DNA of 56,435 nucleotides from Christensenellaceae bacterium (GCA_031262595.1 JAISHI010000028.1:1-56435), one strand, 5' to 3'. Shown: positions 19,563 to 31,894, counted from the stretch's first letter. The notes: a model not told the origin generated them from the sequence alone. A program made the numbers and translations.

Positions 19563-20354
19563 ATGAAACTTACTAAAACAGCAGACAACTTCAATAAAGG
19601 ACAAGCATCGAATTTTGTTCAAGACTATGTTGCGCAAAACTCAGGTGCGATTGACCCCGAACTTCTGAAAATTATGGAAGATTTTGATAGAGTTTGGGAG
19701 GCCATTAAACGGGGCGATTTATCCTTTGGCGATGAGGATGAATACGGCCGGTCATTCTTAGATATGGGTGCGCATGATGGCGGTAATTATCACGGTGATC
19801 CTGGCGATGATTATAGCTACAAAGATCAAAAAGGTTTTGAGATTGAGTTCGATGACGCTATTATTACGTTAAGTTATCAAAACGGTCCGCTACAGTTTAT
19901 AGAAAAAAAGCCCGCTATAGAAGGCCCCTACCCTAAAAAACCCAAGTATCACACCGGTCCATTTTTTGAAATTCAATACCTACCACCGAATGGGGGGTGG
20001 CCTCAGCAAAATTTTTCTTTCCCGTTGTATGCAATAAAGAGTCTTTCTGAATATGAAAAGGCTACTCTACATAGACGGGAAGGTTCTTTTAAGGCTCGAG
20101 GTAATGAAGAAATCATGAAATTCTTACGAATACTGAGCAAGGACTTAGCGAATATCTACAACGAAAAAAATAAGCAAAACTTAGCAAGTTTTAAATCTCA
20201 TATACGAGAAGCTCAAAAACTCGCAGGCAAAATAATGTCAGATAAATTTTTCGCAACTCTATCCCCTAGAAACAAAGAATTAGTCTCAAAAGTATATCAA
20301 TCTTTAAATACAAAACCACAAACTCACGAAGAAGAATCCCTAACAAAAGAATAA
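19563..20354 (+). CDS. Uncharacterised 263-aa protein
   Basis: SD AAGGAG; no family recognised. Confidence 0.6.
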   Translation: MKLTKTADNFNKGQASNFVQDYVAQNSGAIDPELLKIMEDFDRVWEAIKRGDLSFGDEDEYGRSFLDMGAHDGGNYHGDPGDDYSYKDQKGFEIEFDDAIITLSYQNGPLQFIEKKPAIEGPYPKKPKYHTGPFFEIQYLPPNGGWPQQNFSFPLYAIKSLSEYEKATLHRREGSFKARGNEEIMKFLRILSKDLANIYNEKNKQNLASFKSHIREAQKLAGKIMSDKFFATLSPRNKELVSKVYQSLNTKPQTHEEESLTKE

Positions 20355-20429
20355 AGTAAACTAACTAGTCTTTCTTTAACGAAGCCTTCAATTTCGCTAA
20401 TGAATCGATAATATTTTACAGCCATTCTA

Positions 20430-21248
20430 TTATGCCTTTGGCAAATATAGTTTATTCTCTGCTTTTATCAAACTTACTAATTGTTGTTTTGCCATTTCAT
20501 TTAATTTCAAAAGCCGCTCACTTTGCTCAATTTTGTCTTTGATTAAAATGGCATTATAACTTTCGAGGTTAGCCAAAACTAATAGCTGATGCATGTTTGC
20601 ATAATCGCGCATATTCCCCAATTTATCGGGATTTTCTTTTCGCCATTCGCCTGCGGTTATTCCAAATAATGCGGTATTTAATAAATCCGCCTCGTCAGCA
20701 TACTTAAACGATATTTGACTTGGGTTTAATGTCGGGACAATTAAGTTATCTTTTATGGCGTCAGTGTGAATAGTGTAATTAAGTTTCGCTAACTCTCGTT
20801 TGGCTGTCCACTCGATTTGTGTCTGCTCTTGTTGTTTTAATCGTTCAAACTCCATTACCATATAGAGTTCAAATTCGACTGAAAGCCACGACGCGAACTT
20901 GAAAGCAATATCTTTGTGTGCGTATGTTCCGCCGCCATTGCCGGATTTCGAGAAAATTCCAACGGCGTTTGTCGTTTCGACCCATTTCTTTGGCGACAAT
21001 AAAAACGAGTTCTCACCCGAACCTAGTTGCAACCCCTCAAATTCGAGGGGTTTGAAATCAGGATTATGCAATCTTTCCCAAACGCCAAGATAGTCGATTG
21101 TGTTGCGCGTTCGCATCCAATTCGAAATAACCTTGTCCGGCTCGTTTGTTCTAAACCGCGCTATGTCCGTAAGACATATATAATCGTAATCGTTTTTGTG
21201 TTTGTAGTTAATCTCGATATTTTGAACGACCATCTTTTTATTTGCCAT
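20430..21248 (-). CDS. KilA-N domain-containing protein
   Basis: YDYICLTDIARF...ISNWMRTRNTIDYLGVWE...GGTYAHKDIAFKFASWLSVEFELYM. Confidence 0.9.
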   Translation of the reverse strand: MANKKMVVQNIEINYKHKNDYDYICLTDIARFRTNEPDKVISNWMRTRNTIDYLGVWERLHNPDFKPLEFEGLQLGSGENSFLLSPKKWVETTNAVGIFSKSGNGGGTYAHKDIAFKFASWLSVEFELYMVMEFERLKQQEQTQIEWTAKRELAKLNYTIHTDAIKDNLIVPTLNPSQISFKYADEADLLNTALFGITAGEWRKENPDKLGNMRDYANMHQLLVLANLESYNAILIKDKIEQSERLLKLNEMAKQQLVSLIKAENKLYLPKA

Positions 21249-21372
21249 AAAAAATAATATCAATAAATTAAGGTTTTGTCATCAGTTTTATAGTGTAAGG
21301 TTTATCGAAAAATCAAGCGCACACTTAAGTATAAGTAGCAGCAACTGGAAACCCTTATTAAAACGAACCCGC

Positions 21373-22131
21373 CTAATCTTTTTTAAGCGACGCTTTAAGT
21401 TTCGCAAGCGAATCGATAATGTTTTGCGAGTTTGTCGCGACTATCGCATCTTTTTCAGTTTTCGTGGTCGACTTCGCCTCGATTGTGTCAACGATTTGCG
21501 TTGTTGTTGTCGTTATCGGTTTAACTTTTGTCGTCGTTTCCTTAACCGCAACGACTTTCATCGCCCCCGCATTAAAACTCTCAGGCGCGCTGACCTCAAA
21601 ATCGTTCTCGCGCTTGCCTTCCGTTATCTCGATGTCTTTTTGGCGTTGGCGCTCGATTTTCGCCTCTAACTTTTTAATGTTTTCGAGTTTCTTTTCCGCG
21701 GCTTTGTCCTCTTCATTTTTAGGTTCTTCCTCTATATTCCAGCCCTTCTTCGCACCCTCTCCCAAGCATTTAACTTTACATCGGCAAACAATAAACAAAC
21801 TAAACAGCCATAAAACAAACCCAACAACGATAACCATTAAAACTGGGAACGCCATATCCGCTAAAACTGCGCCGATTATGAGCTTTGTTATCCCTGCGTT
21901 AAATAAAATAACGAAAAACGAGAACGCGAGATACGCAAACGCCGCGCCGACGATGAGCTTCTTCGAATTTTTAAAGAAAACGCAGCATTTCTTCCCTCCC
22001 CTGATATACTTCGCGAGCGCAATAACGCAAACTATAAGCGTCGCTAAAATAAGCAAAACGCCGAGATAAATAACCCAATCAGGGCTGACTTCGCCGAAAA
22101 ACTTTTCGAATCTTCCTCTTATGTTGTCCAT
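21373..22131 (-). CDS. Membrane protein, unknown
   Basis: Three TM segments, then a charged coiled-coil tail. Confidence 0.6.
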   Translation of the reverse strand: MDNIRGRFEKFFGEVSPDWVIYLGVLLILATLIVCVIALAKYIRGGKKCCVFFKNSKKLIVGAAFAYLAFSFFVILFNAGITKLIIGAVLADMAFPVLMVIVVGFVLWLFSLFIVCRCKVKCLGEGAKKGWNIEEEPKNEEDKAAEKKLENIKKLEAKIERQRQKDIEITEGKRENDFEVSAPESFNAGAMKVVAVKETTTKVKPITTTTTQIVDTIEAKSTTKTEKDAIVATNSQNIIDSLAKLKASLKKD

Positions 22132-22134
22132 TTT

Positions 22135-22986
22135 TTATTTTTCTCCCTTGATTATTTTATAAGCCGTTAAGATATTATCTAATAAAAACGCGATTGTTAG
22201 TGGACCTACGCCACCGGGAACTGGGGTTATGACGCTGGCTTTTTTCGAAAGCCTCTCGAAATCGCAATCGCCCACAATCTTCCCGTCGCCCAAGCGATTT
22301 ATCCCAACGTCAACGACAACAACGCCTTTTTTAACCATATCTGCGGTTAGAAGGTTCGGGCAACCAGCCGCAACGACGATAACATCCGCGGTTTTTGTCC
22401 ACGTTTTAAGGTTTTTAGTTTTTTTATGGCAAACCGAAACAGTCGCGTCCTTGGCTTGGAGTAAGAGCGCGGTCGGTTTCCCGACGATTAAACTTCTCCC
22501 AATAACGCAAACGTTCGCGCCCGCGAGTTCGACGCCCACGGTTTTTAAAATATGTAAAATCCCTTTGGCGGTACAAGGCGCTAGAACAGGCTTTTCCTCG
22601 CAAAGTCGCCCGAAATTCTCGCAAGTCAGCCCGTCAACGTCTTTTCGTGGGTCGATTTTTGAAATAACTTCGCGCGCGTTTAGGTGCGCAGGCAACGGTA
22701 GTTGAACCAAAATCCCGCAAACAACTTCGTCCGCGGATAACTTTTCGATAAGCGCGTTAATCTCGGCTTGCGTCGTTTCCGACGGCAAAGTGAAGAGCCG
22801 CATCTCAATCCCCGCCTCTTCGCAAGCCTTTTTCTTATTCGCAACATAAATCTTGCTGCTCTCATTATCGCCAACTAGAACGCCCGCAAAAACAACGCGC
22901 CCGCCGCCTTCGTTTATCTTTTGAACTTCCGCGCGAACCTCCTCGCGCAATTTTTTCGCAAGTGCCTTTCCGTCAACGACTATCAT
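22135..22986 (-). CDS. folD: Bifunctional methylenetetrahydrofolate dehydrogenase/cyclohydrolase
   Basis: YVANKKKACEEAGI, GILVQLPLPAHL, DVDGLT, PGGVGPLTIAFL. Confidence 0.97.
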   Translation of the reverse strand: MIVVDGKALAKKLREEVRAEVQKINEGGGRVVFAGVLVGDNESSKIYVANKKKACEEAGIEMRLFTLPSETTQAEINALIEKLSADEVVCGILVQLPLPAHLNAREVISKIDPRKDVDGLTCENFGRLCEEKPVLAPCTAKGILHILKTVGVELAGANVCVIGRSLIVGKPTALLLQAKDATVSVCHKKTKNLKTWTKTADVIVVAAGCPNLLTADMVKKGVVVVDVGINRLGDGKIVGDCDFERLSKKASVITPVPGGVGPLTIAFLLDNILTAYKIIKGEK

Positions 22987-23004
22987 ATACGATACTATAA
23001 CAAA

Positions 23005-23026
23005 AACCTTGCGAGATTGCAAGGTT
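23005..23026 (-). terminator. Terminator after pheT, overlapping the folD promoter
   Basis: AACCTTGC-aatctc-GCAAGGTT then TTTG on the minus strand; also contains TTGCAA-N17-TATAGT. Confidence 0.65.
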
Positions 23027-23054
23027 CTTATAGCGTTTTTGTTGGCGAGTAAAA

Positions 23055-25451
23055 CTATTCCTCTAAAATTAAGCCATTGGACCTGCCGAGGTCGGCGATT
23101 TTTTCCCAAACGGAATGAATGTCGTCGCCGGCGAGTGTCTTTTCGTTCGAGCCGACAATATATTCGAGGGTGTATTTATTGTTTTTATCTTCATCGACGA
23201 AAACGTCTTTAAGGCGCCAAGAAATAATGTATTCATCGTTTAGTTCCTTAAAAATATCCTCAACTTTGCCGTAAATTTCTTTTGTTGTCCAAGTAAAATC
23301 TAAGGTTGTTTTCGGATATTTCGAAACGCGCGTTGCCTTTTCGGTGTGGGTCGGTAAATTCGCGATAAGCCCTAAATTAAGTTCGATTGCGGCGACGCCG
23401 AGTTTATTGTCGATTTTGCCCGCAACTTCGGGGTGGATTATCCCGATCTCGCCAACCGCCACTTCGCCAGCGAAAACTTTCGCGTTGTTTTTCGGGTGGA
23501 AATATAACTTCTCCGCCCCGCCTAGCTCAAACTTAACGGCGAACCCCTGCGTTTCGAAAAATGCGCGAACGGAATTCGCAAGGTCGCTATATATAGAAGA
23601 GTTTTGCGTTTCTTTTTCTTTTGATCCAACAAGCGCCGAGAAGATAACCTCCTCGATAGCATGCCCGTCGGTTTTAAGCTGGCTCCAAACCTTCCCTATC
23701 TCGCAAATTCGGATTTGTTTATGCGCCTTATTTTTAACCGCAACGGCTAAGAGGCTCGGCGTAAGTTCGCTTCGAAGTTCGTCGTCGCCTTTAACGGAAT
23801 TATTTACGATTTTAAGATAACTTTTCGTCTCGACGCCTAGGTTTTTTAAGATTTTGCTGTCATTAACGGTATAGGTTTGAACTTCGCAAAAGCCTTTTGA
23901 AACAAAAAAATCTAAAATCGCGCGCTCGGTTAAAGCAATCTTGCGCTTTATAACAGGCTTTATTTCAAGTTTCGGCGCGGTTGGAACGATATTTTGGTAG
24001 CCATACATTCGAACGATTTCCTCGTAAATATCTTGAATGCCGTTGATGTCCTTCGTTGCTCGCCAAGACGGAACGCCAACGCGAACGAGGTCGCCGCTTA
24101 AGTAAGCCTTAAACCCGAGCGCCCAAAGTTTTTTCGAGAGCATATTATGGTCGATTTTAAAGCCGCAAAAGCGTTCGAGGTCGCGCCGCGAAATCGTAAT
24201 TTCCTTTTCCTCGTAGTTTTGACCCTCTCGAGTCCAAGCCGATGCAACCCTCGCCTCTTTATCATGTTTCCAAATCAAATAAAGCGCGCGCTCGGCGGCG
24301 AGTTTATTAAGTTCTGGGTCAAGGCTTTTCTCGTATCGCGCCGACGCATCGGTTCGTATTCCGAGCTTCGTCGCGGTTTTCCTAACCGATGCCGCGTCAA
24401 ACGTCGCGAACTCTAAAATCGTGTCGGTTGTATCCCCCGAAATTTCGCTGTCCTTTCCGCCCATAACGCCAGCAATCGCAACCGGTTTCCCGTCGCTTTT
24501 GATAAACAAAATCTCGCTCTCGGGAAGAACTTCATGCCCTTTAAGCGTCGAAAACTTCTCGTTGCTGTTAACGTTTCCGATACTTATCGCGCCGATTTTT
24601 CGCGCATCGAACGCGTGCATAGGCTGCCCGAGTTCAAGCATTATATAATTCGTTAGGTCAACCAAAAAACTATGCGCGTTTATTCCGCAATAAAATAATC
24701 GCGTTTGCATTTCTAGCGGCGCTTTCGCCCTTTGAACGTTATCGACGCGAATCGCGCCATAACTTAAACAATTCTTCTCGTCCTCGATTTTTATCGAAAG
24801 TTTTGGCAGTTCCTCGAACTCGGCGAGGTCTTTAAATTTAACAGGTTGCAAAATCTTATCGTCCTTCGGGTTAAACGAACGCAAATGCCTATCGAAAACC
24901 GCCGAGAGTTCGCGCGCCATGCCATAATGCCCCCAAAGGTCTGGGCGGTTCGTTAGCGATTTATTATCGACCTCGATAATGCTGTCGAACGCAAACGGCA
25001 AAACCTCGTTAATAGGTAAACCAATTTTCGCACTCGGTTTTAGCTCGATTATCCCGTCGTTATCGTTTGAAATCCCAATCTCCGCGCCCGAAACACACAT
25101 TCCGTTGCTCTCGTAGCCCGCGATTTTGGCTTTTTCGATAACGAGCCCGTTAACATTCGCGCCGATTGTCGCCAATAAAACCTTAATCCCTTTTCTCGCG
25201 TTGGGCGCACCGCAAACAACATCGAGTATTTTATCCTCACCGACTTTAACCTTTAAAAGGTGTAGTTTTTGGCTGTTTGGGTGAGCCTCGCAAGAAATTA
25301 TCTCTGCGGAAACGATACCCGAAAGGTTCTCGCCTTTTTTTTCGATGCCCTCAGCTTCGGCGATTTGCAAGGTTATATATTTCTCAACTTCCTCCGGCGA
25401 AATCCCGCGCAAATCAACAAACTCCGCTAACCAATTATAAGAATATTTCAT
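23055..25451 (-). CDS. pheT: Phenylalanine--tRNA ligase beta subunit
   Basis: MKYSYNWLAEFVDL; VVCGAPNA; DVFVDEDKNNKYTLEYIVGS. Confidence 0.97.
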   Translation of the reverse strand: MKYSYNWLAEFVDLRGISPEEVEKYITLQIAEAEGIEKKGENLSGIVSAEIISCEAHPNSQKLHLLKVKVGEDKILDVVCGAPNARKGIKVLLATIGANVNGLVIEKAKIAGYESNGMCVSGAEIGISNDNDGIIELKPSAKIGLPINEVLPFAFDSIIEVDNKSLTNRPDLWGHYGMARELSAVFDRHLRSFNPKDDKILQPVKFKDLAEFEELPKLSIKIEDEKNCLSYGAIRVDNVQRAKAPLEMQTRLFYCGINAHSFLVDLTNYIMLELGQPMHAFDARKIGAISIGNVNSNEKFSTLKGHEVLPESEILFIKSDGKPVAIAGVMGGKDSEISGDTTDTILEFATFDAASVRKTATKLGIRTDASARYEKSLDPELNKLAAERALYLIWKHDKEARVASAWTREGQNYEEKEITISRRDLERFCGFKIDHNMLSKKLWALGFKAYLSGDLVRVGVPSWRATKDINGIQDIYEEIVRMYGYQNIVPTAPKLEIKPVIKRKIALTERAILDFFVSKGFCEVQTYTVNDSKILKNLGVETKSYLKIVNNSVKGDDELRSELTPSLLAVAVKNKAHKQIRICEIGKVWSQLKTDGHAIEEVIFSALVGSKEKETQNSSIYSDLANSVRAFFETQGFAVKFELGGAEKLYFHPKNNAKVFAGEVAVGEIGIIHPEVAGKIDNKLGVAAIELNLGLIANLPTHTEKATRVSKYPKTTLDFTWTTKEIYGKVEDIFKELNDEYIISWRLKDVFVDEDKNNKYTLEYIVGSNEKTLAGDDIHSVWEKIADLGRSNGLILEE

Positions 25452-25452
25452 G

Positions 25453-26487
25453 TTATTTAACTCCTTTTATGAAATCAATCGAACCCGAATTTAAAAGCCG
25501 AATATCGCTGATATCGTATTTCATCATCGTAAGTCGCGTTAACCCGAACCCGAACGCAAAACCTTGGTATTTGGTTGGGTCTACTCCGCCCATTTCCAAA
25601 ACTTTCGGGTGAATCATTCCGCAGCCGCAAAACTCGATCCAACCCGAATGTTTACAAGTTTGGCAACCTTCCCCGCCGCAAAAAACGCAACTCATATCAA
25701 GTTCGAACGACGGCTCGGTAAACGGAAAGTATCCGGGGCGCAACCTAACGTCAATTTCCTTCCCTAAAACGCTAGTGAGGGCGGTTTTCATAAAATAAAC
25801 GAGGTTAGAGATAGAAATATCCTCGCCGACCATCATTCCCTCGCATTGAAAGAACGTGTTGTCGTGGCTGGCGTCGGTTGCTTCATTGCGAAAACAACGC
25901 CCAGGAACGATTGCCCTAAATTCTGGGCCGTAAGTTTTAAGGCAATGGTTTTGCCAAGCGCTTGTTTGCGTCCTTAAAACGTCGCCGTTATTAAGCCAAA
26001 AAGTATCTTGCATATCGCGGGCTGGGTGGTTTTTCGGAACATTAACGGCTTCGAAGTTCTCGAATTCCGTCGCAACCTCGGGCCCGTCCTCAACGATAAA
26101 CCCCATGTTTGAAAACGCGTCCTCGACCTCGCGCCTAACTTTGGTTATTGGGTGCAAACTCCCGCGCATAAGTTCCCCCGAAATCGCAGGAATCGTTATA
26201 TCGACTAACTCGTCTTTTAAAAGTTGTTCCTTAACTTGCGCGTCGTGAATTTCCTTAACTTTCGCGTAATAACCCTGCGTCGCGCTTTGTCGAACAGTAT
26301 TTAAAATCTGCCCAACCTCGGCGCGGCGGTTCGCTTCGATTTGACCTAATTCGGCGGTTGCCTTCGTTATAACGCCGCTTTTCCCTAAATATTTCGCGAA
26401 AAATTCCGTTAGATCAGCCTCGGTTCGGCTATTTTTAAGTTCGCTCTCGATTTCGCCCGAAAGCCCTTGTATTTGCATAATATCCAT
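25453..26487 (-). CDS. pheS: Phenylalanine--tRNA ligase alpha subunit
   Basis: SLHPIT, HPARDMQDTFW, GRCFRNEATDASHDNTFFQCEG, PSFELDM. Confidence 0.97.
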   Translation of the reverse strand: MDIMQIQGLSGEIESELKNSRTEADLTEFFAKYLGKSGVITKATAELGQIEANRRAEVGQILNTVRQSATQGYYAKVKEIHDAQVKEQLLKDELVDITIPAISGELMRGSLHPITKVRREVEDAFSNMGFIVEDGPEVATEFENFEAVNVPKNHPARDMQDTFWLNNGDVLRTQTSAWQNHCLKTYGPEFRAIVPGRCFRNEATDASHDNTFFQCEGMMVGEDISISNLVYFMKTALTSVLGKEIDVRLRPGYFPFTEPSFELDMSCVFCGGEGCQTCKHSGWIEFCGCGMIHPKVLEMGGVDPTKYQGFAFGFGLTRLTMMKYDISDIRLLNSGSIDFIKGVK

Positions 26488-26682
26488 AACTTGATAATAC
26501 TATGCCCCCCGCCCCTTCCGCAAGCCCTTTTCGTTCGTCAAAATAACTAAAAAACTCTCGGGTGGTAGGGCGAATAATAGAATGAAGAGTGAAAAATGAA
26601 GAATGAAGAATTAAAGTTGAATTATAAATCGAACCCTTAAAAACCCTTTGACAAAACTCGGCGTTTTAACTTATTTTGTATT

Positions 26683-27819
26683 ATGGACACACAATATGCC
26701 TCTGCCCCGATAGTTAAGATTAAAGTTTTAGGTATCGGCGGCGCAGGAAATAACTCGATAAATAGAATGATTGAAGAAGTCGAGAAGGGGCTCGACCTTC
26801 CGGGTGTTGATTTTGTTGCGATGAATACGGATAAGGCGGTTTTAAACATAAATAAAGCGCCAATTAAACTTTGCATCGGCGAAAAGTTAACGCGCGGTTT
26901 CGGCGCGGGCAGCAACCCTGACGTTGGACAACGCGCAGCGGAAGAAAGCGCGGAAGAAATTCGAAACCTTCTCGAAGGCTCGGATATAGTTTTCCTAACT
27001 GCCGGCATGGGCGGCGGAACAGGAACCGGCGCTGCCCCGGTTATCGCAAGTATCGCAAGAGAACTCGGGATTTTAACGGTTGCGGTTGTGACTAAACCCT
27101 TCGATTTCGAGGGCGGGCATAGAATTTTAAACGCCGACATCGGCATAAATAATTTATCCAAATTCGTTGACTCGACGCTTGTTGTTCCAAACCAAAAACT
27201 CATCGAAAAACTCCCAAAAACCGGTATGCGCGAGGCCTTCCGCATAGCCGACGAGGTTTTGCGTCAAGGCGTGCTTGGCGTCGCCGAACTTATCGTAACG
27301 CCAATGATGATTAACCCCGATTTCGCGGACATTTCTATGGTTCTTCGCGGCGCAGGCCTAACGCACATGGGAATAGGGCGCGCAAAAGGCGAAGACAGGC
27401 TTCTTCAAGCCATCCGCCAAGCCGTTGCGAGCCCACTACTCGAAACAAGCATAAACGGCGCAACGCGAATTATTATGTGTATTAAAGGCGGCGAGGATCT
27501 TGACCTGCATGAAGTTTCGAACTGCGGAACGCTGGTGCGCGACGTCGTCGATCCGGGTTGCAATATAATTTTCGGCGCGGATATCGTTCCGGACATGGAG
27601 GACGAAGTTCAAATCATGATTATCGCGGCTGGCTTCCCAAAACAAGGCGGGCTGCAACAAGAACAGACCGCAATAATGAGCAATGGGCTCGACCCGTTTA
27701 CCGGCAAAGCCGACGAACAAGCCCTCGAACACACCGAAAAAGAGGAAACTGACCCGAACGAAAACTTACCGCCGTATCTTAAAAAGATGCTCCAACAAAA
27801 CGCTAAAAATAAAATTTAA
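26683..27819 (+). CDS. ftsZ: Cell division protein FtsZ
   Basis: GIGGAGNNSINRMI; GMGGGTGTGAAPVIA tubulin signature. Confidence 0.98.
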   Translation: MDTQYASAPIVKIKVLGIGGAGNNSINRMIEEVEKGLDLPGVDFVAMNTDKAVLNINKAPIKLCIGEKLTRGFGAGSNPDVGQRAAEESAEEIRNLLEGSDIVFLTAGMGGGTGTGAAPVIASIARELGILTVAVVTKPFDFEGGHRILNADIGINNLSKFVDSTLVVPNQKLIEKLPKTGMREAFRIADEVLRQGVLGVAELIVTPMMINPDFADISMVLRGAGLTHMGIGRAKGEDRLLQAIRQAVASPLLETSINGATRIIMCIKGGEDLDLHEVSNCGTLVRDVVDPGCNIIFGADIVPDMEDEVQIMIIAAGFPKQGGLQQEQTAIMSNGLDPFTGKADEQALEHTEKEETDPNENLPPYLKKMLQQNAKNKI

Positions 27820-27847
27820 ATTAAAAACAAAAAGGAGAAAAATTAAA

Positions 27848-28276
27848 ATGGAAGAAAGTTATGTAATGTTAAAACCGGGAAGGACTGCTAGCGAGCCGCT
27901 CGCAAGCGAAATTATGGAGCGCTTAACGCGCGAAACCGGCGCGAAAATCATCGCGAAAGGCGAATTTTACTTAACGCCTGAACTCGTTGACGAGCATTAC
28001 GCTCATATCGTTGGGCGCTCGTTCTATCCGGAAATGCGCGAGTATATGTTGTCGGGCCCCGTTGTTGGGTTTGTCCTCGAAGGCGCGGACGGGCTCGTTT
28101 CGCGTATCCGCGAGAGCATCGGCGCAACGAACTGCTCGACCGTCGGCAGCATCCGTTATGATTATATCGAAAACCGCGAGTTCATAACAGCGAACGTTAT
28201 TCATGCCTCCGGCTCGGTCGACGAAGCCCACGACGAAATAAAACGCTTCGATAAATTCCTAGAAGAGGTTGAATAA
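27848..28276 (+). CDS. ndk: Nucleoside-diphosphate kinase (divergent)
   Basis: ESYVMLKPG, MLSGPVVGFVLEG, NVIHASGSVDEAHDEI. Confidence 0.82.
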   Translation: MEESYVMLKPGRTASEPLASEIMERLTRETGAKIIAKGEFYLTPELVDEHYAHIVGRSFYPEMREYMLSGPVVGFVLEGADGLVSRIRESIGATNCSTVGSIRYDYIENREFITANVIHASGSVDEAHDEIKRFDKFLEEVE

Positions 28277-28319
28277 ACACACAAAACAAAACGGCGCGCA
28301 GCCGTTTTTTATGCGCGAT

Positions 28320-28529
28320 TCATAACAAATCCTCGGCGGACAACCTAAGTTTTTCTTTTAGTTGCTTTAACGTTCGATAATTCGGTTCACTCACACCATT
28401 TAGTAGGTTTGAAACTTGACTTTGACGTATACCAACAATTTCCGCTAATTGCGACTGGGTTAGTTTTAGCTCGGCTATTATATAACGCAACCGCTCCGCA
28501 AAAGTTTCGCCGTTTAATGATTTATTCAT
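28320..28529 (-). CDS. XRE-type HTH regulator
   Basis: KLTQSQLAEIVGIRQSQVSNLLNG. Confidence 0.85.
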   Translation of the reverse strand: MNKSLNGETFAERLRYIIAELKLTQSQLAEIVGIRQSQVSNLLNGVSEPNYRTLKQLKEKLRLSAEDLL

Positions 28530-28542
28530 GTAGCATTATACC

Positions 28543-28557
28543 ATGCGTTTTTCGCAT
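28543..28557. promoter_or_regulatory. Operator-like palindrome O1
   Basis: ATGCG-TTTTT-CGCAT, in the spacer of the minus-strand HTH promoter. Confidence 0.65.
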
Positions 28558-28572
28558 GAGTAAAGCGAAAAT

Positions 28573-28587
28573 ATGCGTTTTGCGCAT
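28573..28587. promoter_or_regulatory. Operator-like palindrome O2
   Basis: ATGCG-TTTTG-CGCAT, 30 bp from O1, abutting the TATAAT (28587-28592) of the plus-strand HTH. Confidence 0.65.
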
Positions 28588-28598
28588 ATAATATAAAT

Positions 28599-28808
28599 AT
28601 GAATACTAATATATTTGGAACGCGATTGCAGGAACTACTAACCGAACATAACTGGACTCATCTAGGTTTCGCGACTAAACTTAAAACAACTCAATCAACG
28701 GTTAGCCGTTGGTGCAGCGGAAAACAGGAGCCTGACTTCGACACCTTGGTTTTAATTGCCAGCGAATTAAACGTAAGCCTTGATTGGCTACTCGGCAAAA
28801 TCGATTAG
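28599..28808 (+). CDS. XRE-type HTH regulator
   Basis: LGFATKLKTTQSTVSRWCSGKQEPDFDTL. Confidence 0.85.
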   Translation: MNTNIFGTRLQELLTEHNWTHLGFATKLKTTQSTVSRWCSGKQEPDFDTLVLIASELNVSLDWLLGKID

Positions 28809-28811
28809 AAC

Positions 28812-29393
28812 TTAACTTCTTTTAGTAAATACTTTATCTATCAAACCATACTTTAGCGCCTCGTCCGCGCTCATGTAAAAGTCGCGCTCGCAATCCGCAG
28901 CAACCTTATCGAGAGGTTGCGTCGAATTATCCGCTAAGATTTTCGTTAGGCGTTTTTTGAGCTTGCCGATATGCTCCGCTTGGATTTGGATGTCCGTTGC
29001 TTGCCCTTGCGTTCCGCCGAGGGGTTGATGAATCATAACTTCGCTGTTCGCGAGCGCAAAACGTTTCCCCTTAGCCCCCGCCGCGAGCAAAAACGCCCCC
29101 ATCGACGCCGCGCGCCCAACGCAAATCGTCGAAACGTCGCATTTTATATACTGCATCGTATCATAAATCGCGAAACCGTCGCTAACGCTACCGCCAGGGC
29201 TGTTTATATAGAGGTGGATATCCTTACCTGGGTCTTTGGCTTCGAGGAAAATGAGTTGCGCGATAATAAGGTTCGCGCTTTGCGAATTAACCTCGCCGTT
29301 TAAAAATACGACCCTATCCTCTAAGAGCCGCGAATAAATATCATAACTTCTCTCGCCGTTCCCTGTTTGGTCAACAACCATTGGCACTAACAT
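28812..29393 (-). CDS. clpP: ATP-dependent Clp protease proteolytic subunit
   Basis: [49 protein letters not shown]. Confidence 0.97.
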   Translation of the reverse strand: MLVPMVVDQTGNGERSYDIYSRLLEDRVVFLNGEVNSQSANLIIAQLIFLEAKDPGKDIHLYINSPGGSVSDGFAIYDTMQYIKCDVSTICVGRAASMGAFLLAAGAKGKRFALANSEVMIHQPLGGTQGQATDIQIQAEHIGKLKKRLTKILADNSTQPLDKVAADCERDFYMSADEALKYGLIDKVFTKRS

Positions 29394-29471
29394 AATTTTC
29401 TTCTCCTTTAATTTAATATTAGATTATAACCAAAAAAATAACGCTTGGCAAGGCGTTATCTTTTAAATTTT

Positions 29472-31734
<2,263 letters not shown>

Positions 31735-31750
31735 TATTCTTGGCTACTTT

Positions 31751-31825
31751 GGTCTCGTGGTCAATCGGTTAAGACATCGCCCTTTCACGGCGGAGTGCCG
31801 GGTTCGACTCCCGGCGAGATCACCA
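31751..31825 (+). tRNA. tRNA-Glu(TTC)
   Basis: Acceptor GGTCTCG/CGAGATC, anticodon loop CCTTTCAC, GGTTCGACTCC, CCA encoded. Confidence 0.95.
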
Positions 31826-31894
31826 AAAATCCCGCAAGGGATTTTTTAATTTTTCATTTTTCATTCTTCACTCTTCATTTTTCATTCTTCATTA

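Noticed and set aside
26637-27245. 202-aa ORF antisense to ftsZ
   Set aside because: Shadow ORF of a strong ftsZ coding frame; no SD and biased composition.
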